A DNA stretch of 64,000 nt. Source: Margaritispora aquatica (lineage: Eukaryota; Ascomycota; Leotiomycetes; Helotiales; Discinellaceae). Under the pieces are notes generated by a model. That model was not told the DNA's origin. It saw nothing but the letters and a program-made list of their open reading frames with translations, and searched no databases. The translations under genes were made by a program, and so were the position numbers. Each line of letters begins with the position of its first letter. Within the stretch, counting starts at the first letter, position 1. Positions 20,587 through 31,967 of this stretch are shown in pieces. The stretch covers positions 893,831-957,830 of the forward strand of contig VJWN01000002.1 in the NCBI GenBank assembly GCA_007644065.1. Direction: 5' to 3'.

Positions 20587-21357
20587 ATGATGGAGCCAAG
20601 GATTGCTTCAAGCTGCCCTCCCATGACCTTACGGGAACGTGAAATGCTAAATGCAACACAACTTGGATTCTTGATTCCGCCTCTCCCAAACATCTTTCAA
20701 GCAAGCGCGACGCAGGTCTTGACCAAAACGGTATGCACCTTCAACCTTTTATAAAAACCTCACTTACTGGCTTTCAAGTTGTTAAAAGCCTTTATAAATA
20801 GCCTATTGTCAACGATTCATCAAGACAACTCCTCGACGAAGATCCCCAATGCGAACTGCTGGGGCCTGAAAGGTAATGAAGATAGCTTTATTGATTTAGA
20901 CAACTGGGATCCGCGGCAGACAAGTCAGGGCGTCTATAAGGTGATCGCCTTACCAGTTATGAGCGATCCTGGAACACTCACTCCCATCCATCCACAATGG
21001 GCAGTTCTGGGGGGCAGGTCGTGGTCTTCGCGCATCAAATCTATTCGACTACCGAATCGAGAAGTCTTTGAGATTCAAGGATCACACTTGCTGGTACTGA
21101 TTCACTGTCGACTTAAAGTTGAAAGTTTTGATAAGAAGCGAAGGATGAGGAGTAGGATTGAGGAAACAAGAACCAGCGTATTGATTCCAGCAGATCTGAT
21201 GGTAGTCGATCTGGTGAAAGCGTTTGAAGTTATGGGGAATATAAGACGGGTTTTCGAGATACCCGACTCCTTGAACCATATACAGACGACGGACGCTCGA
21301 ACAGCCACGGATTTAGGTTGGAAGCACGGTACCAACTTGCTGCTAGATATGTCGTGA
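20587..21357 (+). CDS. Uncharacterised 240-aa protein, divergent from dynamin-like gene
   Basis: I recognise no family. Exon 1 is 20587-20730 (two ATGs in tandem, ATGATG) and exon 2 is 20779-21357. The 48-nt intron has GTATGC, a CTTAC branch-like site and a TTTCAAG acceptor. The joined frame gives 240 aa with no signal peptide or membrane segment. The middle has an aromatic/acidic block (WGLKGNEDSFIDLDNWDP) and a basic stretch (DKKRRMRSRIEETR); the C-terminus ends GWKHGTNLLLDMS. The exon 2 frame has no usable early ATG, which supports the two-exon model. Tight divergent pairing with the GTPase suggests co-expression, but that is inference. Confidence 0.55.
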
Positions 21358-21951
21358 GCAATTATTAAGAATTTGGATGATATATATCAGGAAAAAGCAT
21401 GGCCTTTTCCCCCTAAACGTCTGCCTCTTCATGTGCTGATATAATTGTACTATCTGCCTAGTAATAACACGGATCAAATGATTCTCTACTTAGTGGATCC
21501 CCTGTTTCTCAACTGAGCCTTATTCTTCGAGCCTAACGAATCAATCTATCCTATGCTACCCGTTATATCTCAACTCTGGTATGAAAGTCTTCAATTCCCA
21601 TCATGACTTCCAGCCTTTATAAACTCAGATTCAATATCTCGGTTAAAAAGTTAGCCAATGTATATTTCTTTGGATTAAAGTAACTCTAATCATAATCCTA
21701 GGCTTCATTTAGATTATAGATATTAAAAACTATTTGTTGCACCTTTTAGAGGCTTTTGTTGCGTAATCTACTCAGAAAGCAACTCGTAATAGATAAAACT
21801 AGTTATACTAACAGTAAATATAAAACAAAAGAAGTTGGAATCCTGCACTTGTTGGCTACATTTCATCTTATTTAGGCAGATAACCGTGTTTTGAGCAATC
21901 AAGTAGACGCAACAATCTACAACCTGAACAAATATCGATTTATTTAGTAAG
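21358..21951. other. Intergenic, AT-rich, nothing recognised
   Basis: Separates the orphan gene from the receptor relic. Only short chance ORFs are present. Confidence 0.6.
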
Positions 21952-23240
21952 TCACTTCTCAACCTCAAGGCTTTGCTCACTTCCACCACTACTATTTTCC
22001 CCATCGTACAGTTGGAATGTATGTTCATTTTTCACACCAAAGCCAAGTTCTCCGGAACTCGTCTCTCGAACAGCTGACCCTACAGTTTGGCGCATAAGAC
22101 TCTCGTCTCCATTCCCGGTCCCCATTCCCATGGCGTGACCAATGGTGGGCGGAGGCGCAGACGATACTTCTATTGAAGAGGAACAGGAATGACCACAGAG
22201 AGCGATGATCCTGCTGATCCAAGACGACAACAGGGGATTGAGTGGCGGCACACACGCAAAGATTATGCTGGTGCCGACTTCGAAAATTGAACACATGTCC
22301 TATGAACGGAAGCGGGTTAGCATTTTGGATATTCTACTGGACAAGCTCATCCACACACCATGTGGAGTCTAGGTAATTTTTCATTGAGAGCTCCACTGTT
22401 ATTTGACGAGCAATCGTTCCTGTCAAGAACATTAGCCTAGTGTATTCATGGTAATAGAATTGAAAGAAGCCTTATCAACACGGTTCGCTCAATGCAAATT
22501 TGACAGGTTTAACATGGATAACGAACATCCTATAGCGATGAGATCTAAGCTAAATATGATGGATAATGACACTATATGTGAAAATACATTAGTTGTGAAA
22601 AGGATCAGTTGCAAGTGTGTCTCTGTCGACTAACCTTTCTTACTCGTCTTCATCTTCAAACGCGCGAGAACTGTAATGGGCAACACCGCAAGCAATACAT
22701 CCGTAGCTATACACCATCCAGCATTGAAGTGATTCCAAAGCATTATATTGATGCAGTTAGGGCTACCGAAGCTATCATGACCACCTTCCCATATAAGACT
22801 GACTTCGAAATGTTAGTGAGATATCTACACATGGCGGGGTAGAGAGCTAGAGCAGATCTAGACGACTCTCCAAATCTTGCTTCATAGACACATCCAAGCC
22901 ACAAAGAGAAGAGAAGACTTACGTGGACGGTAAACAAAGGCTATATTGACCTGGTGAGGTACTATTAGCATCTCATCTTGGTGGAGGACAGGTCATGGAA
23001 ACATTACCACAACAGTCGCGGTACCCTGTGCAAGGATCAATGGTAGAAGGATCGAAAGCCATGGATGTAGATTTCCACCGAGGACTGATACGGCTCCTCA
23101 TTGTCATCGCTACTGGGGATTTTGGCTAGAGCAAGGACGAATTTCCGACAGAATGAGATGCCTTGCATAGCAAAAGATAAAAGACCCACAGCGGCTTCTT
23201 TGAAGGATACAGAGGTCCGGTTATTCATGAAATCTTCAAG
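21952..23240 (-). pseudogene. Degraded Pth11-like rhodopsin-domain membrane receptor
   Basis: Pieces of a seven-helix Pth11-like receptor can be read, but no intact model exists. The 5' part has SVSFKEAAVGLLSFAMQ...LALAKI (about 23110-23215), then loses frame twice before HPWLSILLPLILAQGTATVV (about 23000-23065). Normal-looking introns then link VNIAFVYRP to LSLIWEGGHDSFGSPNCIN and WCIATDVLLAVLPITVLARLKMKTSKK (to ~22632). The sixth helix expected next is not readable. The seventh-helix block FEVGTSIIFACVPPLNPLL and a Ser/Gly-rich tail end at the stop at 21952. The order and spacing of IATD..L..LPI..L..LKM and FEVG.SI..ACVPPL..L are characteristic of the family. The frameshifts and missing helix indicate a pseudogene; an unusual splice pattern is the alternative. 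Confidence 0.55.
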
Positions 23241-23524
23241 CCATGCCTACAAAAGAAGTCGGGGTGTCGAATCATGTGATGCTTGTGTAGTTATGAATCA
23301 AATGCGATCATGGCGAGCGTTATTGGGTCTGCACTTCCAAATCAACAAAGAGGATGGATACTCTGGCCATAAGGAGTAAATTCCATTTGATGAGCTGATT
23401 GACGAACTATGGTTAATAACACTGTCTAGAGAGATACGACAAAGACATGAACTTTTCAATTTCCAAGGATAGAAGCCCAACCCCGAACATTTCCTCCTTA
23501 TACCACAGGCTTTGCGAACTGATC

Positions 23525-26005
23525 TTAGATCTTTCCGATACCAGCAGAAGCTACAACAGATGCAGGAACGCTCGCGACCTTGAGTAAAAAGTTAGCATGC
23601 ATGGCTTTTACACAATATCAGGGCCGCATGGCAACATGGGTAATTGCTTCAGGCGTTTCTTGGCTATATTCAGATTCAGGAGAGGAGGACGAACCGGCAT
23701 GTGGCCCACCAAAGATGCCTTATATGGTGCAAGCTTTGACAAAGCGGATGCTTTTGTGCTTGAAGGAAAGCTTCCAGAACCTGTGAGGCGGTTCCATTCG
23801 CAGATGTATCCCAGACTGGCAGTGCAACCGCTGGCATCAGGGACTGTGACAACGGAGTATAGATTACTATACAAGACAATCGCTGTTAGTTTAATTTTCC
23901 AAGTGTTTGAAAGTGAAATAAGGTTGAAGTATACAATTTTTCGTGCTCAGGTGGAGAATTATGCAATTTCAAGGCACAGCCGGGACGACAGGAATAAGAA
24001 AACTATGGAGACTAACCTGTTTGTCAATGAGGCGCTTGTGATTGGTGTTGTAACAGTATCAAAGTAGTTGCCCTCAAGTAACACCCATGTATTAACATCA
24101 ATATCGAAAGCGTGTCTAAGAAAGATCTGAGTAAGTTGCTTGGGTTATATAGATTAGGAAGCGGAGGCTGGAGATGATGAAACTGTGAACTGTTTTGCAA
24201 GCTAGACAAGCAAAATACCGGAGCAAATACTCGAAGTGAGGAAAGTTGGAAGCAGGTGACTTACCCGCCAATATTTTTGAAGTAGTTGTTGACACCATGG
24301 AAGATGATCTCCGATGCAGTGTTTGAAGTGCCCACTGTGTAAAGATGTCAGCGACTTTGTATAACAACAGGGCTAGGCCCATCGCCATAGAGGAGAATGG
24401 AACAATCTAAACATAGAAGAGTTCTTACTGTGTGGTGCCCGACCACTCATGTCGTGGACATAGTTTCCAACGAAGGTATAGTAGTCTTTCAAGCCAATAA
24501 GGAGTAGTGCCCCTGTATTAGTTAGAAGGTGATATAATCGCAATTTGAAGATATTAAGCCGCATACAGTAGTGTTTGCCATTACAAGCAGCAGACCAGGA
24601 GGTTACACCATCGAATTCGTTGTTACTGATGGTGACATGGCCAGCAGCGCCCCAGCCGGACACAATCACTAGAATAGAGTTAGATATTGTCGTCACAATG
24701 AGTAAGAGAAAGGTGTGGTGTATGTAGGAGTTAATTCCCCGAGATATTGCATTTGAACGTACTTTGGCGACCAATGAGAGAGACTTGCAACATCAGTTAG
24801 CCTTGTTACTCCTAATTCGGCATATAAACATTGTGGAGGGTAGACGAACATTTGCAGTGATCAATCCAAACTTTATCAGTTCCGTCCAACGTGATAGCAT
24901 CACCACCCCAGACTTCATTGAAGTTAGTATAATTTCCTCACAGGAGCGAGAATAAAGCTGTCGACATAGAGTAGCATATCAAGCATAGATGAATCTTCTT
25001 GCATGGAAAACTCCTTGTTTCTTGGATTGGAGGAGATTAAAATCAACATACCATATTTTGGGTTCAGACCCTGTCTCAGATGTTAGCGAAAGTGAGCAAA
25101 GAGATAGCGAGGCTACAATAAGCACATACAGTAAAGTGAATGTTCTGGATGATCACATTCGTGACTCCTCCAGTCAGACGAATGCCTTTCCCCTTGATCA
25201 CTCCTGCGCTGCCGACACCGACAAGACTCTTGTTGCTCCTAAATCGTATAAAGTCAGCTCTCTTTCATGTGGGTTTCATAACAATAAGCAAATCGCAGAA
25301 AAATGAAACCTCCAATCTCGAAAATATGAATGGAGCCATATCCTGCTCGCTGTAATTACTTACTTTACATCGATGGGCTTTTTAGCAGCGTTGGTATAGG
25401 TACATGCTACCCAGGCTGCTGAACAGGTGTCCATGATCCAGTACTGCCCGTTTGGCTGGCACTGCTTTGGGTGTTAGACGGATTTCCAGGGATAACTTTG
25501 AACCAAATCATCACAAGTTTGATCTGGACGAGAATTCCTCCCATATAGGATTGGTGAATACGCACACTATTAGGGCAGCAATTTGTCGAGGTTGATCCTT
25601 CATAGTTGGTAAAGTCCCCTGTGTCAGTCAGCAAGCAATATTTTGATCTGGAAGAGATGAAGCCGGAATAAGACAGATAAATAGGATCGGTATGCTCAAC
25701 TCAAGAGACATCTGCCTAGCAAGGGCTTGAGAAAGAAATGTCACTAACAGGTTTGCGATATCATGATCACACGGGCAGTGGAATCAGTGAGCAAAGTCAC
25801 CAGACTGGATTTCTGGTTAGCACATGTGCACAAACTACACTGAGGTCCTAAATGATACATACTGAGCAAGACTGGTAGGATACACTGGAGTAGCGGTGCC
25901 ACCTCCCGTTGTTCCCTTTGCAAAGCCGGTTGGTGTCCCTTTCACTTGACCATAAGCGGTCCGGGCAGCGAGCCCAAGGACAAGGAGGCTGTTCAAGAGT
26001 TGCAT
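23525..26005 (-). CDS. Secreted pectin lyase-type PL1 polysaccharide lyase, 14 exons
   Basis: Cleaves pectin by beta-elimination outside the cell. No single long ORF exists; 14 exons assemble with all phases agreeing: 26005-25863, 25804-25749, 25618-25566, 25461-25364, 25238-25130, 25070-25052, 24912-24850, 24783-24763, 24668-24567, 24512-24429, 24334-24265, 24115-24017, 23866-23695, 23578-23525. The product is 380 aa, the usual pectin-lyase size. It has a signal peptide ([19 protein letters not shown]) and the mature start [18 protein letters not shown]1 blocks appear in order: [97 protein letters not shown]. Exons 6 and 8 are only 19 and 21 nt. Pectin lyase rather than pectate lyase is inferred from these blocks. 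Every joint gives conserved sequence, so it looks functional. Confidence 0.9.
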
Positions 26006-27997
26006 AGTGAATAAGTTCACCTTTGAGTAGACAAGTAGGCAGGTTAATCCTCGAAGGAAAATATGATGAAGCTGGAAACAAACAAGGAGATCGGCAGACA
26101 GAGAGCTTTATATAGATATGAAGTGACTGTATTGGGCTGCGATGCTTCGATAACCAACGGCAGAGCGGTCCGTAGAATCTGATTCTTGCAAAAACGGGTG
26201 TTCAGGTCTCGAAGGAGGGGAAGAGGCAAATCCGCAAGCTTTCGCGTTGAATTGACACAATGGGATTGTATGATCATCCACGAATCCTATGATGGCTGCT
26301 GTGCGCCCATATATGCAGCATAGCTTCGCCAAGATCCTTCAGTGGAGACCATGGCAGTTGCCAACTGCACGACCTTACGGCAATTACGCATGTCTTCAGG
26401 TTGAGTTGTAGATTCTGACCAAAATCGGCGCAAATAAGCTAGAAAGGGTAATTTTTAATGTACGTTGGATTTCCAATGCGAATTATGGATCTCATGAACC
26501 CACTTCGGAAGTTGGAGGGGATAGGGAGACAAGCCAAACGGTTAAGCGAACACCAAACACGATGTAACATTTTGCGCCAAGGTTTCCTATATAGGCTTCG
26601 GAGGTTAGCGATCCACATCACCCTGCTTGGTATGAAGACGTCTTGGCGAATTCTTTTGATTCGGGCGCCTGAAATTTGATCAGGTTTAACCTTAATGATT
26701 CCGGGTTGGTGGGAAGATTAATTACTCCCGCTTGGTTTTCTGGTTGAAAGATCGGGTGGAATCTTTTCTGGATCTAGAGGCGCCAAATATACCCACATAT
26801 CTACGACGTGCATATTTACAACGTGCGGGGACATGAGATTTGGGAACTCGGATTGGAATGCGAGCTCTCGCACTCATCTCGTTGCTTACGAGGAGGGCCA
26901 GGATAGAGTCATGTCGATTGACATGTAATGACTCGATATGTTGCTCATGACCACATTAGCTGTAACTTGAAGAGCTTAACACTTCGTCAAGTTCTCTTGC
27001 CGGCACACCATCATCGCGTAGAAACTCTGTTTTTGGACAGATCCAGTGCAAAACTGGCAGTAGTGTTGAGAACCTTACAGAATAACTTGCCACTTGCTAT
27101 CAATAGGTATTCTCTTGCCTTCTACCAATCAAAACAACCACCAAATCAAAATTGATATGGTTGCGAAGATAAAAGACTCCAAGATTGAAATCCAGTAGTA
27201 AGTTATCAACAAAGACCGAGATTGACTATGAATTAAACGATGCGTTTCTGGCATCGTGATACTCGTTCGTGATACTCGAGTCGCTAGAAGAACGTGTGCC
27301 TTTCTCTGAACTGAGCCTATCGTGTCTTCCGCACAGATGTGGTGGCAGTCTTACATGTATTTCCACTATTACCTTCCTTCCTGGCGTGCAATTGATTTGG
27401 CAGTCCATATGCTTACAGATGGAACCAAGTATGAAAATAGCAAGTGCGACAGCTTTCTCGCAGCACAATGATGAAAGAAGCACATCCGCAACTGGCGGTG
27501 AATTTTTGTAATGCAACAATGTGGTTCGAACTTCCATAGCAAAGCGCCAAAACTAAGTTTGCTCCCAATTGATATGTCTAAACACCTATAGGGGTAGAGA
27601 GATGCCCAGTACAGAATGACTTGCCGAGGATGTGTTGAAACTTCTGCCCTGTTTGGCATACAATGGTTGATCGAAAGTAGTAGTTACCTGATCCGTTGCT
27701 GATTTCTTCTGATTGATCTAGGTTCTTCCTCTCTTCTAAATGGAGATCTCAACGTCTTCGCTGGACTTCTGTTGAGATCCCAAATACGCACTGGAACATC
27801 ATTCGAAAGTAGGATCTCCAAAGTGTTACTTGCAAAGTAGCCATGCGCAACTGCATGGGAGATTTTTCGTCTATAGTTGTCGAATGCAATTTATTGGCTC
27901 TCGTGACAATTGATACTGTGATGCGTTGTGTTTGGCTGTAACGCTTGTGAGCTCCATCAACCCCCACTCAAAGCCATTCATCTCAGAGCTATTCATC
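26006..27997. other. Long intergenic stretch, no gene supported
   Basis: About 2 kb between the pectin-lyase start and the F-box gene stop. Only short ORFs without family features; none has a convincing intron partner. The part next to 26005 presumably contains the pectin-lyase promoter. Confidence 0.55.
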
Positions 27998-28762
27998 TCA
28001 GAACCCACTGGTCTGGCTTTCGTATGCGACTACTGCGCCCAACTTATCCGAGATCAATTTTATCCGGGTCCAACCTTCTTTCCTTCTCCACTTGTGCTCC
28101 ACCATAGCCTCATCAGCTTTCCAATATCTCCCAGTGGTCCTCAGGAACTTGCCCCACGAATGATCGAAACTGTAGTTTGGCGCCATCCAGTCTGTCAGAA
28201 GATGTCCAAGACATTTTCTATTTCGACCTTTTGTCCTCGTATGCAGGTTTACCTGGAAGGGATATAAGTGTTCTGTGATATTGAAGAAAGCATGGCAAGT
28301 CAGCCCGAGACAGGTGGCAGTGGTGATGTCGATATATTCTCGACAGAGAGATTCTAAAAGCTCTATTGGAAGCTCGAGGATGTGACATTGAGTTTCCGTA
28401 TGGGATATTAGTTCTGGTGCACGATCTTGGTGCTCTATCGAAGTGGCCGAGGACGTTGTGTCACATGACGAGGACACCTGTACATATGGTACAATCTCAA
28501 CGGGTGCTGTCTCCTGGATGACCTTTGAATTGAATTTGCCTTTATGATATCCTATTGTAGAGTCAGTGGAGTGCGAACATCAGTAAAGGAGAGGATTACG
28601 ATGCGCCAGTTCCGGATGCACGAATCCGGAGGCCTCCTCAGGCACCAGAATCGAGTTACGCTCAGGCAGATTAATCGTCTCCATTGGAATGTGATCAGTA
28701 CGAATATGTTTAGAATCTGTCGAGATCGAATTTGTTGCTATGGTATCTGATGTCTTTCCCAT
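27998..28762 (-). CDS. F-box-like domain protein, 238 aa
   Basis: Probably a substrate-recruiting adaptor of SCF ubiquitin ligases, judged from a single domain. Exon 1 is 28762-28600 and exon 2 is 28551-27998, with a 48-nt intron (GTAATC...ACTCTACAATAG). The second exon alone has no ATG in the right place, supporting the join. An F-box-type motif runs HILELPIELLESLCREYIDI.....CLGLTCHAFF (about residues 125-160). The rest, with several Trp and basic residues, is not assignable. The N-terminal 100 residues are Ser/Thr-rich and look disordered. There is no partner domain such as LRR or WD40, as in many short fungal F-box proteins. The target is unknown. Confidence 0.65.
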
Positions 28763-30094
28763 AGCTGCTCAGTTGCAGCTTTGTGGTGTAGATTTTGTAG
28801 ATGGTATCAATTGATATAGTAGCTGTCTGCCTATGAGGCTATGCCTCACTAAGCTAACAACCGACCGTTTGGAGGCTCTGTTATAATAATTGGGGCTTTA
28901 AGCGAGCTTTCACGGAATTAGATCTCTGTGATTGCAGCGTCGTCAAATCATGACTGATTTTTACAACGATCAAGGCCAGTAGGTACATGTGGATGAGATA
29001 GGATGCTTGATAGAAGTCACGATACCAGCTGTGCTTGGCACCAAGGCAAGCTTGATGCATGAATACCCGAAAGTAAGTTTACCATACCCGAGAGCCCGAG
29101 CGCCCGGTTGAGCCTACGAACCGAAACTACCCAGATCAGCAAAGGCAATCCCTACTATTCTAGGTATCAAAACTCAAAAATTAGTTAGCATTTTGTTCTT
29201 CATACCTGTGATCAGATAGCTGATCTTTAACTTTGAATGTCATCTTGTACATTGAAATTATATACTCTGGAACGAAGCTCGCGCGCATACTGAAAATTGT
29301 TTACAAACATGTTGGCTTCTCAGTTGAAAATGGCCTTTAGGTATCTATGCTGATGGATGTCTAGCATAAATACACTCACTTTAAACAAACAACAACCAAG
29401 TCGCTAAACTTTCTATATATCCTCAGTCCACCCCCATCACGGATTCATCGTCGAACAGCGAGTATTAAACCCGAGACCGATATCAATGCCAGTATTCCTC
29501 TAACATCAATGTCAACGTAGCTCTACTCTCCTCGCGAGATAAGACTAAGTAAGATAATGACAATGAATTGATGCAAACCGACAAAGCATAAGCTTGGTGT
29601 TGCAAACAGAGTTTATGACTGTAGAATAGGAAGATCGAGTTTGTTCATGTCGAAACTGCAACCTTTCCTCTGAACAATTGAGGATGTATTTTACATCCAA
29701 CAAAGCCATCTGTTTATCTTTCAAGTGAGCTCAACAGCAAGACCCATATTGGTAACTTTAAAATAAAGTTGACATTGATGAAAACAAAATTCGCCAAAAA
29801 TCTTCTTTACCACCAGTCTCCATGCACACAAGTATCACCATTGTGTACAGTAGTATCGTTGTTTAAACAGGGACCATGAAAATCGTACACTGTGATGAAT
29901 GTCCATTGATGCTGTTGTACATTGATGAAGCGATCCTGCTGCAGGGTACACCAGGCAGCTCTTCACTAGAGATCATGTTGATCAATGGGAGACTGTGAGT
30001 GCGTATCGAAGATCATCAATTCTTTTCCAATATAACACCTAGGTATCTATCTCAAGTATATAAACAATTGACAATCTCTATCATTACATGCCAC
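28763..30094. other. Intergenic, nothing recognised
   Basis: About 1.3 kb between the F-box start and the MFS stop. No supported gene or RNA was found. Confidence 0.55.
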
Positions 30095-31967
30095 CTAAAC
30101 AGTATATCTATAGAAGGTAGCGTTGTCACCCTTCTCTCGCTCAGCATCCTTATCCTCATCACTGTAGTTCTCTGGGAGTCTGTTGTTGTCAACAGCCCAC
30201 TTATTACGGCGGGCGTTCTCGCGACGGAGATACATGGTCATGAAGATGGTGAGGCAGAACGACATGGAGACAGTGGAGGCGAGAGTGACGTGGCCAGGAA
30301 TGAATCTAATAATGTTAGGGAGGAACTTTTGTTTAGAGGAGAAAAGTCATACCTAGGAGAGTACTTTGGCAAGAAGCAGTATGCGGAGATAGCACCACCC
30401 AAGTTACCGAAGCCGACGTGCATGGCAATACCTACACCACGCTTGAGGGAGCCACCGATGTTGTTACCGTTCCAGGCGACACCCATGGGGACCAATGGGT
30501 AGATACCAGAAGCAGCAAAGAAGGTTCCAGTGTATTGGATGGCAGGCTTTCCGGAGCAAGCGAGGAGGACAAATCCGAGGATGGCAGAGAGCTCGTGAGC
30601 AAGCATGAAAACTCCACGTTGCTTAGCTCTGTCTGCAAAGAATCCAGTGCCGATGGTGAAGATACAGGCAACTAGTTAAGAGTTAGTGATTTGCAACAAA
30701 AGCAATAATGTGGCAGTATTGACTTACCAACATAAGGAGGAACGGTCATCAGTTGACTCTTCTCGTTAGAGTATCCCATGTTCTTGACGATACTACCAGG
30801 GCAGTTAGTATTGATTTTCGTAGCTAGTTGATCCGTGATGCTTACGTTGGGAGGAAAAGAGAGATGGAGTAAAGAGGTGTGTAGATGCCGATGGTGATCA
30901 ACATGTGAACGTAGATTTTCCAGTCAGTGAGCGCATCCTTGGCGTATTTGAGATCGAACTCATCGGCGAGATGGCTTCGGTCATGCTTGAGACGACGCTC
31001 GACCTCAGTTCGCTCTTCCTCGGTAAGGAACTTGGCACTATATGGTGTTAGTGACGTTATGACAGGATATTCTATTATTGAGCATGTTGAATAAGAAAGA
31101 CTTACGTGCGAGGATAGTCGTTGATAGCCCAGTACGCAATGAAGGCAACGACAAGAGTAAGAAGACCTTCGAGGATGAAAATCCAAGACCATCCACCACG
31201 ACCAGCAACACCCTTCATTTTGCCAATGGCGAAGGCGAGGATACCACCGAAGGCTCCGGCAGCTGTGGCGGCAGAGAAGAAAAGTGCCATCCTAAGACCA
31301 CACTCATGGCGAGCGTACCACATGGTGATGTAGTATGTGACACCGGGGAATAGACCACCCTCGCAGATACCGAGGAAGATACGGACAACGAGGAGCTGGT
31401 GGAAGTTCTTCACAAAACCTAAGCAAATCGTGCAGATAGCCCATCCACTTTTGTACGTGTTAGTGAGGTTCCCAAGGTTTTGTGAGGTCGCGGACACTTA
31501 CATCATGATGATTGTCAGCCAAAGACTAGGCCGGAGACGCTTCATCATCATGTTGGATGGAATTTCGGCAGCAACATAGAATGGGAAGAAGACGGCAAGC
31601 GCGTGGTTGTATTGCAGCGCGCCATTTCCCGTGAGAGGCATTCCCAAGTCTTTCTGGAGGTTGAACAGCTTAGCATTTCCAATATTCGTACGATCCAAGA
31701 AAGAAAGCCTGCATGTGCATGTTAGCCTGTATTCTAAACGTCCACGTGGATTTGGAATAGCATGTCGTACAAGTAAAGCAATGACAAAAATGGAACGAGA
31801 TGCCAATCCAGCTTTCTAAGAAGCGCCTTGGTCCTCTTTGCGTCGAAGAGAGGAGCATCATCATGCTCTACTGGTGTCGACGCTGGGTTGGAAGAAACCT
31901 CGACATCATGGACATTTCCCTTGGTGTCCAAGTCCATAGACGTATCGCTGTGGTTGTTTTTCTCCAT
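30095..31967 (-). CDS. MFS transporter, anion:cation symporter (Dal5/Tna1-like) family
   Basis: Plasma-membrane proton symporter for a small organic anion; the substrate cannot be told from sequence. Seven exons: 31967-31771, 31708-31502, 31447-31106, 31037-30846, 30792-30728, 30671-30353 and 30305-30095, giving 510 aa. All introns are short GT-AG with clear CTAAC branch sites. The ATG at 31967 precedes an acidic, Ser-rich cytosolic N-terminus, then the family start KALLRKLDWHLVPFLSLLYL. The hallmark LSFLDRTNIGNAKLFNL is restored across intron 1. Other ACS-type blocks are RIFLGICEGGLFPGVTYYITMWY, EEERTEVERRL and GGSLKRGVGIAMHVGFGNLGG. Length and 12-helix pattern are normal. Nicotinate, allantoate, pantothenate and others are all possible. 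Confidence 0.92.
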
